Shown piece after piece: positions 46,451 to 58,613 of a DNA stretch of 64,000 nucleotides. Below the pieces are notes generated by a model. That model saw only the letters and a program-made list of their open reading frames with translations, searched no databases and had not been told where the DNA came from. This stretch comes from Siphonodentalium dalli (taxonomy: Eukaryota > Mollusca > Scaphopoda > Gadilida > Siphonodentaliidae). The translations under genes were made by a program, and so were the position numbers. The stretch covers positions 56,264,609 to 56,328,608 of the forward strand of contig CP136066.1 of assembly GCA_032622095.1 (NCBI GenBank), in the 5' to 3' direction. Position 1 is the stretch's first letter. The number at the start of each line of letters is the position of its first letter.

Positions 46451-46934
46451 CAACCATGGGATCCTGGTGTACGATCACATATCTAGTCCTGAAACATACT
46501 AAGCACAGATGTTAGTACAAGGGGTACCTCCTCCCAAACTGAAGCAGAAATATTGGGTGGCAGCCGGGAGGGTAATTGCGCAAAAATAATTGTCGACCGA
46601 AACAGGCAGAGGTTTTACCTGAAAATGCCGTATGCTGTGATTACCAATGTGACCCGACGTCAGACGAAATAGTTCCTCCCTCAATATCGACGGGCTTTGA
46701 TCAACGCTTTATCATATACTCGTCCCTTTAGGCACAACAAAGGAATTATCTCATTAGTTGACAATTGGGAGAAGTGCGGAATAGAAGCTGGCAAATTGAG
46801 TGACTGATTTTCATATCACTCCGCGTGTACTGAACTGATCAAATATACGCTCTACTGTCAGATATATTAATAGTTATCACGAGTTTACTGTTCCAAAGCA
46901 GCCAGTGGGATAAATTATTTGCTGCTAGCTTTGC

Positions 46935-47110
46935 TATGGCATCTCTGTTTTATCCCACCGGGTTGTTATTAAAAACAAGACAGGTTGGCTTAATGACTAC
47001 TTTTTATTAATCACTAAATCAACTGGTAGTCGAAAACTTGTTTATGTACCTTCACCTTTCTTGTTATTGGTGAAGCCCATTTTTTGCTACCACCCAACCG
47101 CCAAAGACGA
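46935..47110. repeat. Repeat R2 copy 2 (uninterrupted)
   Basis: Matches R2 copy 1 in the same orientation through TTTTTATTAATCACTAAATC and TTCTTGTTATTGGTGAAGCC to GCTACCACCCAACCGCCA. Confidence 0.75.
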
Positions 47111-47780
47111 AATGAGTGTGGTGACCGCATCACTTCCCCGCCACCAAAAATGGGTGAAAGGTGCTGGCAGAGTAAGAAATGGACCGGGGGTTCCATGCTG
47201 AACGATTGTGCAGTAGCACAGGTCACCAGACAATATATCCTTGGTGCGCACTACATCAGCCCAGGGGAGGGGACGACGCTACATAAGGTTGTTAAAGGGT
47301 TGTCTTCCCTCGTTAAAGTGAAGTTTGGAGTAGAAGCCGGCGGCGCAAGCACTGTGGGGGAACTACTCCTGGCGATTTGGTTCTCTACAGAGCTTTATTT
47401 ACATTCTCTACCGAGCAAAGTTTGCGGACGGCATATACTAATTTACTATAAGGCAGAGAATCGAGTTATTCGCAGAGAACCGAGCGCTCGGTAGAGAATC
47501 GGAGTCCTCGGCAGAGAATCGGAATCGGAAAATAAAAAGAGTCAATTTCTGTGCATTTCGGGATTAGTTTTTAATTTTGTTTTACACACACTGATTGCCA
47601 GTGACTATAATTTTACTGTAGATCTATGAAACCCACGAAACACTGTTCTAATGATGTTGAATTTTACGTTTTATGCCGCGATTGCTCAATGGAGAATCGG
47701 AATCGTCGCCAATAATGCTCACGAAACTCGGTAGAGAACCAAATCTCTAGGAGTAGTTCCCCCACATTGGGCGCAAGACA
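47111..47780. other. Non-coding interval
   Basis: Contains a short degenerate series of (C)GG-AGAGAATCGG at 47458-47530. The open frame 47084-47494 has no recognisable feature. Confidence 0.45.
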
Positions 47781-47782
47781 CG

Positions 47783-47880
47783 AGGATGTGTGCCACCACA
47801 CCCACTCAAGCGAAGTGTGGCGACTAGTCCACCCATAACGAAGCCGACGAGTACGGAATAAACGTGAGCGAGACGTGAGC
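47783..47880 (+). repeat. Direct repeat R3, copy left of LINE-D
   Basis: GAGGATGTGTGCCACCAC, ACTCAAGCGAAG, GACTAGTCCACCCATAACGA and TACGGAATAAACGTGAGC; repeated at 50378-50475. Confidence 0.85.
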
Positions 47881-48370
47881 GACCCCGACAAACCCTGTCG
47901 GATATATGGAGTGGCTGACTGCCACTGCCTGGCAATTTAACAAGAAAACCATAGTCAGAAATGGTAACGCCACCAAGATCATATTATTGGCCATAAATAT
48001 AAATTATAATATAAAATATATTGGTAACATGAATGCACCGCCTCAGAATTCCGTTAAAACAACTAATCCTTCAAATTATTACAAAAAACTACGGCTTATT
48101 ACTGCAGGTTTTTCATTCACCAAACCAGAAAGCTTCTAAATGCGGATACAAAATTGGGTTCTGCCATAAAATCTTCAAGTGTGCATGACCCAGCCATTGT
48201 TCATACCTAAACATCGAGCGCAATTAACGCGGTCATAATAGTTACATACTGCAACTTTAAGACATCCAGCGAATACACACCCCACGAAAACCCGTAATGT
48301 GTTGTCCTGCGAGATATCACATAGCTATAGCTCAATTGGACACGGCCAGATTAGCCTTTCTACAATATCC

Positions 48371-49513
48371 TAAAGAATAAAGCTTCTCAAATCATCGGCA
48401 TCAGACACAATTACACACCTTGGCATCCCTTTACATCGTGAATCACATTCTAACAAGTTCTCCAGTCATATATGTGAGAAAATTAGATCAGTTTATCTTA
48501 TGCTAAGTAATGCCGGCATGTACGCTGGGGGAATTACTCCACTTAGTTGCTTTACATTATACACCTCCATTGTTTTACCTAGAAGTCTCTACGGGACAGA
48601 ACTGATGTGTGGGCTCAGTGAGACAAATGTAATATCTCTGGAGCGAGCACATAGGTTCTGCCTAAAACGTATCCAAGGCTTGCCCGCGCGTTCCCGAACT
48701 GACATTGTCCAATCGCTCCTTGGAACAAGTTCCCTGTCGTCGGTTATTGATAAACGTAAACTCAGTTTTTTCGGAAACCTCTGCAGAATGCCGCAGGGAA
48801 AATCGTCGCAAGAAATATTCACATCACGTTTAGCCGACCACCTCTCACAAACGTCAACCGACGACTCTTCATTTATCAACAATATTATATCTATACTCGA
48901 ACGCTATAATTTATGCTCATATCTCCATAACTTCGCCACACATGGTAATTTCCCATCCAAATGCGAATGGAAAACAATCATCAAACTACAAATCAACAAA
49001 ATACAGAAGCGCGAATGCGAAGAGCGCATGAGAAGTTCTGATTCACTATCAACCTTCGCACAACATCATAACATATTGACAAAATCTGTTCTTTGGACGT
49101 CTTGCAGATCGCATGCACACGAAAAACATAAATTCTTGCTTGTTGCAAAACTACTGAGTCTATCTACCTCACCGGAATGTGGAAAATGCAAACTGTGTGG
49201 CAAGGATTATGATGATATTGTTGAGCATGCCTTACTGGACTGCTCGACGACATCAGAGGTGAGAATACAAGTGTGGTTCTCACTAATTGACATTTTTGGC
49301 ATACCCTGTTTTTTACACATTGATTCTCTCGCACAGAAGGACCAAGTAATGGTATTGCTCTCCATCCTATCCGATGACACCAGGAGCTAAATTTTCAACT
49401 TAAACGAGTTTTCTCTTTTCGCTGTGAGGAAATCCTACGAGCTGTGGTCACATTACACAACCAAACTCAACATCGCCGTAGACACTGGCAGTAACATGCT
49501 TGACAGCCCTTAA
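48371..49513 (+). pseudogene. LINE-D ORF2 C-terminus with one internal stop
   Basis: The frame runs from about 48371 (LKNKLLKSS, ITHLGIPLH) through MYAGGITP, RSLYGTELMCG, RFCLKRIQGLPARSRTD and FFGNLCRMPQGK to a C-terminal Cys-His motif CGKCKLCGKDY ... HALLDC (C-x2-C-x2-C ... H-x4-C). A TAA at 49388-49390 closes the long frame, but the same frame continues to 49513 with a segment (FSLFAVRKSYELW) that has a counterpart in LINE-C. The TAA is therefore a nonsense change, not the natural end. The copy is better preserved than LINE-C. Confidence 0.82.
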
Positions 49514-49983
49514 CTGGTCTCAATTTGGTGCTCTTCATACAACAAAATTATCCGAGTCACATTTTATTTAACGCATACGCTATTGCTTATTCGGCATATT
49601 CGGTAAAACATATCAACATGCTCTGGGTCAGCATCGCTAACTCTGAAAACGGAATAATAACATCTAAACTACCATAACAACTTCCAAGTGAGGCATTGGC
49701 TGGTATGCTAACAGGGTCTTCCCAATCAACATGTATGCAAATACCTCTCTTCGAAGTTAGAGTTACTGAGAATCAAAATAAAACACCCTCTTTCAAATTG
49801 AGATATGTACATTATACAGTTTTGTTTAATTTTGAGTGACTCGTCTGAAGGCTTCATGCGAGCATGATGTTCTCTTGCAAGTCTCTCTCTCTATATATAT
49901 ATCCATGCATCGTCTGATTATATGCTTGTTTATGTCTGATTGCCTACTGGATTGCCTGCCAATACCCCGGGTGCATGTGTTTA

Positions 49984-50132
49984 TGTATGTATGTATGTAT
50001 GTATGTATATACGTATGTATGTGTGTATGTACGTATGTATATATGAATGTATGTGTGTATGCATGAAAGTATGTATGTTGGTATGTGTGTGTTTATGCAT
50101 ATATGTATGTGTGTATGTATGTATGTCTGTAT
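49984..50132 (+). repeat. (GTAT)n / (TGTA)n microsatellite in LINE-D 3' UTR
   Basis: About 145 bp of GTAT with GTGT and ACGT variants. The open frames in it code for Met-Tyr-Val-Cys runs and are not genes. Confidence 0.95.
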
Positions 50133-50377
50133 GCACGCACGGCCTGTTGTATGCATGACAAACAGTCTGCTTACCGACCTCTATTGCTGTTTGAGCATGG
50201 CTGCCTCGTCCAGTGTGTGGCTGGCTTATCTGTCTACCACACACATTAATGTTTGTTTACTTACATATTCCGTTTTTTTTTGTATTCGTTCATTTGTTCA
50301 TTGCAATTGTGTAAACATTTAAAATATATTGTAACAGCTCTTCGTTAACGGAGGAAATAAAGGATATATATAAAATA

Positions 50378-50475
50378 CGAGGATGTGTGCCACCACCCCA
50401 ACTCAAGCGAAGGGTGGGGACTAGTCCACCCATAACGAAGCCGACGAGTACGGAATAAACGTGAGCAAGACGCTC
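50378..50475 (+). repeat. Direct repeat R3, copy right of LINE-D
   Basis: Same orientation as 47783-47880 and close in sequence. It starts within a few bases of the LINE-D 3' end. Confidence 0.85.
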
Positions 50476-50570
50476 TTTAAAACACTTCATCAAATATTTC
50501 CGCTATTTAGTCAAAATCACTTCTTCAAATATCTCCGTTATTTAGTTAATAAAATTATTTTCTTATTTTA

Positions 50571-50650
50571 GGATCACATATCAAAATGAGAGGATATGGT
50601 GATCCCCTTTTCATGGGATCACCATATCCTCTCATTGTGATATATGATCC
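50571..50650. repeat. Near-perfect 80-bp palindrome
   Basis: The arms GGATCACATAT ... GGTGATCCC (50571-50606) and GGGATCACCATATCCTCTCA ... GATCC (50615-50650) are inverted with an 8-bp loop. One or two mismatches were noticed. GGATCACA is repeated twice more just downstream (50688, 50720). Confidence 0.85.
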
Positions 50651-52484
50651 TTCCTTCATTGAGCCACGAGTGACTCCTGGGACGAGGATCACATATTATA
50701 TGTTACCCTATCCTACGGAGGATCACACATTGTTTCATATCTACACCCTCGCGCATGGCCTGAAAGAGCAGTATATAATAGACAGATGTTGTTCGTATAC
50801 CAGTCATCGCTAGCGCGTACATTGCAGGTTATTGTCTCGAATTGGCCCGTGATGAAAACAAACATCGAAGGCGAAGATAAAGTTATTGGCGCGATCAACA
50901 ATCGCATTCAAAGCCCATCAAAGTGTATTATAATCTACCCGTTCGACCCGATGTCAGTTCAAAATCAAGCTAATCCACGTTACTCCATGATTGGGAAATC
51001 TTCAGAAAGAAAACGTGTACATAATATAATTGTTCGTGCAAAGAGATGAATATTTTACGACCCAGCGAGTAGTCGCGCCTAACCTATAGACGGGAATACA
51101 TACAAAATAAGGAATTTACAATGAATCTAACTAAGGAATTGACGCAATATCGTGATTGCTTATAAACAATTCAATGCGCTTGTTGTGAGAAACCAAATGC
51201 ACGACATGCATTTTCTCTGACACCAAGCATGTTTTGTGAATAATATCACATTCTTATCATCATTATGCTATTCTATTAGTATATATATATGGTATTTTTC
51301 CTCAGGGCCTGTTGTTCTGTGTTAATCACACACCAGCAGTCATTATTCTTTAGTTTCAAACAATTGTTTCTGATTGGTTTCCAGCACTATACTCAACTCC
51401 AAAATTGGGTAGAATTACGGCAGTACCTACTCTGTGATCATGCATGACATCATTTACATCATGCAATCTATCGCGGGATCGCTCTAGTGCATGAGTTTTG
51501 GTGAAATTACCACGCATTGTGAATTGGAGTAATCACAAGAAAGATGACAACACGGGTATTTGTGTAATAAAGCAAGCACATCAAAGGCAGTTCCATGGTG
51601 ACAAATCGGATGGATGTCCTTAATGTTACAGTAATGCCCTAAATAATCGACTCCTTAACCATAGCAGTTATTGGTAACTTTTCAGCGGGATAGCATCACT
51701 AAATTCACCCTCTGAGACCTCATTCTGCTTAGGAATCAACTGCTATGGGAGACCTAGGATCAGATTGAAGTTCCCCAGTCAGAATATATTCGTGGGAAAA
51801 TTAGCATGGTTTGAGAACTGTTATTTCTAACTGATAACATACAACGAAGGTCACCCAAACCTTGAAGGGGGACGCACGCTGTGCATAACACCATCTAAAA
51901 CGGCTAACTAATTGCTCAGCTGCCATGGAGTGAAAGTTCTTGAAAAAGGTACATAGTCGTTGTCATTGGATATGGGAGCGGCGCGATTGTTAAGAGATGA
52001 GAAAACAATGGAAAGTAAAGCCATTGAGAGCCGGAAAATCATATTTTCTCCTTTGGAACCCAGAACTGCTATAAGAAGGAATAATTTCGCGCAACACTCC
52101 AATTATCCAATAGCCTATTGTCGTGACTCCACGAGAGTAGGCGTTAATCGTAACACAAAGTGGAGCTAGAATTTCGACAGCATAAGATGCCATCATACCC
52201 CCAGATATTATAATGAAGATTACAGCAGACCGAAATATCCAACCCAATGAAAAAATAAGGCGAGCTGCCGTGTAGTACTAACTGGTGGGATAATATCCCC
52301 TGGGTCGATGGGTCTTGCGGTGTTCGCGGGAACCAAAATCCAATGAGACGGTCCTGACAGGTTTTGATAAAATTCATTTTCGAAATACCGGAAAAGGATG
52401 GCAAAACGGGCATCGCCTAACCGCTGCAATGCAATGTTCTGGAAAGGAACAGGACTGGACATAGCAAGAAATATTTTGCAAATC
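50651..52484. other. Non-coding interval with a possible decayed ORF
   Basis: Plus-strand frame 50786-51049 is unrecognised. Minus-strand 52462-51908 shows three overlapping frames in series, each with hydrophobic stretches (LALFFHWVGYF, SAVIFIIISGGMMASYAVEI, LFLLIAVLG); it might be a frameshifted membrane-protein remnant, but I can name no family. Confidence 0.3.
51629..51690 (+). repeat. Lone arm of the 56.4-kb MITE
   Basis: TA then CAGTAATGCCCTAAATAATC, GACTCCTTAACCATAGCAG and TTATTGGTAA, as in the left arm at 56413-56470. No opposite arm is seen within 300 bp. Confidence 0.75.
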
Positions 52485-53990
52485 TCAGCTGAAATTGTGT
52501 ATCAAACCTCAAATGTCAGTATTTCTTATCAGATGGACATCTCTACCAATAAATTAAACATTTCTCAAGGTCATTGCATGCATTTTAATATACAGTGCAA
52601 GGTATAGAATACACAATTTGATGGATATTTTACTTTAAATAATCTGTGGAAACTACATAAAAGCCATATTGTATGCATTCCTGTATAGCCAAATGAAATT
52701 AAACTATGGATATGCTATTGTTTATTTCATCAGAGACATGTATGTTGCTAAGATATAGCCTTATACATGTTATAAACATGCAAATAGAGGCTTCATTGGG
52801 ATTTCTTCCATCATTTAGAGAGTCAAATCTGAAGAAATTCCCTTAGTTTGACATTTGTAAAATCTCATGCCCCTGAAATGGAGTATCAGACCTCAAATGT
52901 TAATAATTCTTATCAGATGGACATCTCTAGCAATAAATTAAACATTTCTCATGGTCATTGCATGCATTTTAATATACAGGGCAAGGTAGAATACATCATT
53001 TGATGGATATTTTACTTAAAATAGTCTGTGGAAACTACCTTAAAGCAATACTGTATGCATCCATGTGTAGCCAAATGAAATTCAACTATGCTATTTGTTT
53101 GTTTGTTTCATCAGCGACATGCATTCTGCTGAGATATAGCCTTATACATGTTATAAACATGCAAATAGTGGCTTAATTGAGCTTTCTTCCATCATTTAGA
53201 GAGTCAAATCTGAAGAAATTCCTTTAGTTTGACATTTGTAAAATCCCATGCCCCCTGAAATGGTGTATCAGACCTCAAATGTTAGTATTTCTTATCAGAT
53301 GGACATCTCTACCAATAAATTAAACATTTCTCATGGTCATTGCGTGTATTTGAATATACCGGGCAAGGCAGAATACATCATTTGATGGAAATTTTACTTT
53401 AAATAGTCTGTGGAAGCAACCTAAAAGCAACATTTTATGCATCCATGCATAGCCAAATGAAATTCAATAATGGATATTTTATTGTTTATTTCATCAGAGA
53501 CATGCATTCTGCTGAGATAGAGCGTTATACATGTTATAAACATGCAAATAGTGGCTTAATTTAGCTTCCTTCAATCTTTTAGAGAGTCAAATCTGAAGAA
53601 ATTCCCTTAGTTTTATATTTGTAAAATCCCATGCCCCTCAATGTTACTATTTCTTATCAGATGGACATCTCTAGCAATAAATTAAACATTTCTCATGGTC
53701 ATTGCATGCATTTTGTTTTCCGGCAGAATACATCACTTGATGGATATTTTATTTTAAATAATCTGTGGAAACTACCTAAAAGCAATATTGCATGCATCCC
53801 TGTACAGCCAAATGGAATTGGATAGTTTATTCTTTGTATCATCAGAGACATGCATTCTGCTAAGATATAGTCAATTGGTTGTTATAAACATGCAATAGGT
53901 GGCCTCATTGGGTTTGCTTTCATCATTCAAGAGAGTCAACTCTGAAGAAATGCCCTTGGTTTGAAATTTGTAGCATCTTCCAACCTTATA
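52485..53990 (+). repeat. Tandem array, unit about 378 bp, four copies
   Basis: Units begin near 52485, 52863, 53245 and 53625. Shared blocks are ATTTCTTATCAGATGGACAT, AATAAATTAAACATTTCTCA, GGTCATTGCATGCATTTTAA, AGACATGCATTCTGCT and AGAGAGTCAAATCTGAAGAA. The fourth has a small deletion. Non-coding. Confidence 0.92.
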
Positions 53991-54689
53991 AGAGGTGGTG
54001 TCTGCTATCTTTAGGTACCTGTTTAATAGGTTCAATACAAGGGGCCACTAGATATTTCATGGGACAACTTCCCCATTCAGACCCACAATATTGTGCAAAC
54101 AAAATTTTAATAAAATTGAAAAAGGGTAACCATGCGTTAAGAACATTGAAAATAGATAAAAAACAACTTACTGACAGTTCTCCAATACATTAATTTTGTT
54201 GAAACTATTGTTATGTAAACAGAACTGTTATAGTGATTTGTCAACACAATTCTATAATCATAGCTGTAGTATTAGTTCAAATATTTTTTGTCTGAATATG
54301 ATTTTAAGAATATCTAATCAAGGTGTCTCTATATTTCTTCACCTCCCACTCGCTGTCACTCTGTCGTCACTCTGTACGTATGTCTGTCTTTATATCGCCA
54401 CTCTCTGTCTCTCTCGCTATTTATATCTTGCTCGCTGCCTATCTGTATGTTGTGCTCGCGCTCTCTCTCGCCCTATATTGCTATCTCTCGTTATGTTTCT
54501 TGCATCCCTCTGTCTGTATGTATGTTTATATATATCCAACAAATGAGTACTCATCATACATGTATTAGTGCAAAATTATCATGTTCTGTATTCTATATTT
54601 TCTTAACCGGTATGCATGATTGTGCTAAATTATATTATGATTAATTCAAGTAGGGGCAACACCCTAATATAGCACATACGTACCCACCC

Positions 54690-55064
54690 CTCGACCTGTG
54701 GTCTCCGTCGTGTTATCGTGTATAATCGGATTCGATTGAGACCACGGATAGGTCATGAAATACTCAATATAACCTACTCTATCCTGGTACACTTGATCCT
54801 ACTCTCGATAGGAGCTCTGACATTATCGTGTTCTCCCACCCGATCCATTACTGTAGCTCCACGACCTCTCCCACCCGATCCATTACTGTAGGTCCACGAG
54901 TTTTCCAACCTGATCCATACTGTAGGTCCATGAGTTTTCCACACCGATCCATTGCTGTCCACGAGTTACAGCACACATGTACACACGCGTCGAGCTCCTG
55001 ACCTCGTGGTGTAGTGTATCGCCGGTTCAACTAGACCGAATAACTCATGAAATATTCAATAAAA
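54690..55064. repeat. Direct repeats flanking a 35-bp minisatellite
   Basis: GACCT-GTGGT ... TATCG ... GGATAGGTCATGAAATACTC (54690-54773) and its partner ending ATAACTCATGAAATATTCAA (55000-55064) enclose four units of TCCCACCCGATCCATTACTG plus TAGGTCCACGAG at 54834, 54869, 54904 and 54938. Confidence 0.7.
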
Positions 55065-56410
55065 CACAGTGTTTGTGGTATATTCAGACACATTCTACAC
55101 ATGGTTTCATTAGAAACCACGCCATTAATCTTCCCCTCCCAATATGTTCTTTGCGGAACTATTCTGATAAGAATAGCGCTTTTCACGATATACTCAATGT
55201 GGGCGGAGTTAATTTAGCGTCAGCATATGTCAGACATTCGTTGAAGTCATGCAGTATTCATATATCTCTATAGTGTAACTCTGCCCGGTCGTCCGTATAT
55301 CTATTTTTCCATGTTGTTCCTATCAGCAGTAACGATAGCTTTACTAACTTATAAGGATTGGACACATTTACACTTTTGACAATTGCATTGTATTTTAACT
55401 TGCATTTTCCGTTATATAGTCACGAAACAGCAAAACATTCAGTGTTTCTTATAGCAGAATTTTTATTCATTTTGGAATGAGGAATATGTCCATGCCTGGA
55501 TAACTCCCCCTCCCACTGCGCAGCTACATATGACACAAAGTCATTTGCATAATAAAGTTATGAACCAGCGAAACATTAACTTTTTGTTTGAGTCGGTGTT
55601 TGGGTTGGGGTTGAGGTGTCCTGGTCTGGATATTAGAAAACTAAGCAGAACAGTCATAATTGTGTCATGTTTTTTGTTTTGGCAGAGGTCCCTTCGATTC
55701 CGCGGGTTTTAAACTTGCACGACAGCCATGTTTGTTGCATGTATCCATTTGCAGAGCTACTTCCACATGCGAACCACAATGAAACTTATTATTGTTATTC
55801 GATGATATCCCTTTTATCATACGCTGCACTCGTGTTTGAATTCGTTGAGATGCTTCCACTTTTTAAGAGAGAGGTTTTCGGGTTGTAGTGAGTCTAACAA
55901 TCTGGGGAATTAGTTGCTTATGGTAGACAAAACAAGTATACATGCAACACATAAATGGAACATCCAAATAAAATGTTGTATATTTCCAAACAGCGGAAAA
56001 ACCAAGCCTGTCGGATAATAGCGTGTTGTGTCGACATCTGAATATCCAAAAGTGCCATGGTAGGTCCCAAAAACTCTCCTATATTCAATCGGACATATGT
56101 TACATTCGCTGCGATAACTTATGGTAATATTGTTACATCATATTAATTAACTTGGCATGTTTAGAGTTCGTAATCTCTTGCCGCTGCATCTTGGACAAAA
56201 GGGTCAGGCTTGTGGTGTCGGGTGAAGTTCACAACTGACATATTATTATTTCATGATTCTGGTATAACAGCGTTTATGTTACGTGACATTATTGGCATTC
56301 GTGCGGATAGTGGTACGTAACACGACCCCGTGCGTACAAGTCATTAACTTGTTACTTTATAGTCTATACATTATAGTCTATACGCTGCATATGAACAGCT
56401 GTGGTCCATA
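55065..56410. other. Non-coding interval
   Basis: No gene. Open frames at 54977-55273, 55530-55712 and 55667-55888 lack recognisable content. Confidence 0.45.
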
Positions 56411-56412
56411 TA

Positions 56413-56590
56413 CAGTAATGCCCTAAATAATCGACTCCTTAACCACAGCAGAATTATTGGTAATATTTCAGGATTCAGTTGGAAATATTGCTTTCTGATG
56501 AATGGCAACAAGCCATATTTCCAACTAAATCCTGAAAAATTACCCATAATTCTGCTGTGGTTAAGGAGTCGATTATTTAGGGCATTACTA
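56413..56590. mobile_element. 178-bp palindromic MITE, TA-flanked
   Basis: The arms of about 75 bp are nearly perfect inverted copies: CAGTAATGCCCTAAATAATC and GACTCCTTAACCACAGCAGA on the left, their reverse complements on the right. TA on both sides (56411-56412, 56591-56592). The termini and TA target suggest a Tc1/mariner-pogo-type parent. No ORF. Confidence 0.85.
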
Positions 56591-56773
56591 TATATATATA
56601 GTACGCCACCGAATCTTGTTATATTTTAGGTTTAATTCTATTCATAAGGTCGGAGATAGGAGCATCAGATTTAAGTACTGACCAAGCGGAGATTAACGTT
56701 ATCTCAATGTCTATGTGACGAGACTTAGAAATACATTTAAATATGAATAATTCCGTTTGCTTGAATTATAGTC

Positions 56774-58613
56774 CAGTGCATTTATGGTACCACCTAAAAC
56801 TAATTGCAACACAAAGTTTCTCAGTGGGAATAAGTATATTAACCCATCACAAACAACATACTGAGAATCAAAAAGAATCAAGGAAGGCGAAATTAATGAA
56901 TTTTGTGAAATAAATTTGTTAAAATTTGTTAAAATACTCAATTTATGGTTTTCAAGAATGTTTAAAAAAACTTTATTTCACAAGATCTTCCAATTGTAAT
57001 ATCAATTTTGTAGAGTGCACAATCGTGATTACAGAACAGAACTTTTCCGAGATATGTTGAGTATTTTTCGAGTTATGTGCCTCCAAAATTGGGAGTTTAA
57101 AAAATGAAGGGATTTCTTGTTGTTTTTACTAATTTCCTCTCCAGGTTGCGCACAGAAAATAATTTCTTTATGCATCTATGATTGAGAGGAAAAAAATATT
57201 ATTAAACAAAATGTGTGTTCCATTGTATGAACCGACGTGATGAAATAGCATATTTGAGACCCTACAACTCAACAAATATATATCCACATTCCCTATATGT
57301 CTCATAATCACTTAAGTATACATCTTAATACACACTGTGAAGGAATTTCCAAAATCATGGTGTAGCAAATCAACTTATGGCCCTCGAAACCTTAGTATTG
57401 ACTCTTTTCTAAAAATGACATTTTGGGGCATTTACGGCTTCCTGTTTTGATGTTTATATTTAGAGCTATGATAATTTTTGTTGCAGCTTGATGGCGAAAT
57501 AGCAAATCATTATTTCGGGGTTGTTCTATTATAAATATAGTATGCCCATAAAGTTATAGATAGACCTCCACTAAAGTACCAAACTTTTTATTATGCAAGA
57601 ATAATCTACACAAACTGAAATAAAACAACCATTTGTCTCCAATGACTAGAATATGGTGACAAGATCATAGCAAATGTGATTTCACCTACCCCATTATCAA
57701 CGTTAACATTTGGAGTCAGTTTCTTGGAAAAATATGTGAAATCCAGTGGCTGTTGATAGTCATAACCAATGTAATCCTATTTTGTTCCAATTGTAAGTGT
57801 TTTAGCAGTAACGTGCAAATGACTTGACACATTAAACATTAATTGTATTCATTGTTGTTTACTAAAAATAAACACTTTAAAAATGGACAAAAATATCCCA
57901 AAACAGTCCAAGATACATTTTTTTGGAAAGGACTCAATACTAAGGATTCATATTTCCAGCACAGTGTATTGAACCTATTATGTGTAAGAGATTATGAAAA
58001 ATTCATATATCAATATAGTGAGTTGTATGACTTCAAATATGCTATTTCATCACACCAGTTCTATGTCTCAAGGCAAATTTACCTAAGTCCATACAATGGA
58101 ACACACATGTTGTTTAAGAATATTTTTGTCTTCTCGATCATAGATGCATAAAGTAATATTTGTTTGTGAACAATACAGTGTGGAAACTAACACAACAGCA
58201 AGATATCCCTTCATTTGTTTCTAGTTTTTAAAATACTGGACCATAAAATATGGATTTTAGCTCATTCTGAGAAATTGAGGCTACGAAATTAGGCAAACTC
58301 CCAATTTTGGAGACACATAATTCGAAAAATACTCAACGTATCTTGAAAATGTTTTCTGTTTCGATATCAGAAATGTCTACGCAACAACATGGAAATAAAT
58401 TGAGGTACTTTTAAAATGGAGTTTTGTTTATAACTATCTTTGAAAATTTTAATTATGACAAATTTATTTAACATAATTTATCAATTTCGCCTTTCTTGAT
58501 CATTCTAGATTTTTAGTATGTTGTTTATGATGCGCTAATAGACTTATTCCTGCTAAGAAACATTGTGTTGCAATTAGTTTGAGGTTTGGCACTTGTTTGT
58601 AATAAATGCACTG
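56774..58613. mobile_element. FB3, 1.84-kb element palindromic over almost its full length
   Basis: Outer ends CAGTGCATTTAT are inverted. Matching inverted blocks continue inward: AACTAATTGCAACACAA, AACAACATACT, GGCGAAATT, GAGTATTTTTCGA-TTATGTG, CTCCAAAATTGGGAGTTT, AAATAGCATATTT, TTGTATG and CTTAGTATTGA, to about 57480 on the left and 57860 on the right. The arms have diverged, so the copy is older than the MITE. The right flank is TA; the left flank is TC, so the duplication is not intact. The 102-codon frame at 57843-58151 lies in the arm and is not believed real. Confidence 0.72.

Larger units (their letters stand above)
48365..50376 (+). mobile_element. LINE-D, second copy of the LINE-C family
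   Basis: 5'-truncated at or shortly before the RT thumb, like LINE-C. It has an ORF2 tail, a 3' UTR with a (GTAT)n tract and the terminal GGAGGAAATAAAGGATAT at 50350-50368. The very next bases are repeat R3. Confidence 0.8.

Noticed and set aside
46090-46486. Gln/Thr-rich frames at 46090-46344 and 46256-46486
   Set aside because: They overlap the LINE 3' fragment and R2 and have no protein-like motifs.
49836-50322. Met-Tyr-Val-Cys-rich frames
   Set aside because: They are translations of the (GTAT)n tract.
57843-58151. 102-codon plus-strand frame
   Set aside because: It lies in the FB3 right arm, its counterpart in the left arm is not open, and no motif is seen.
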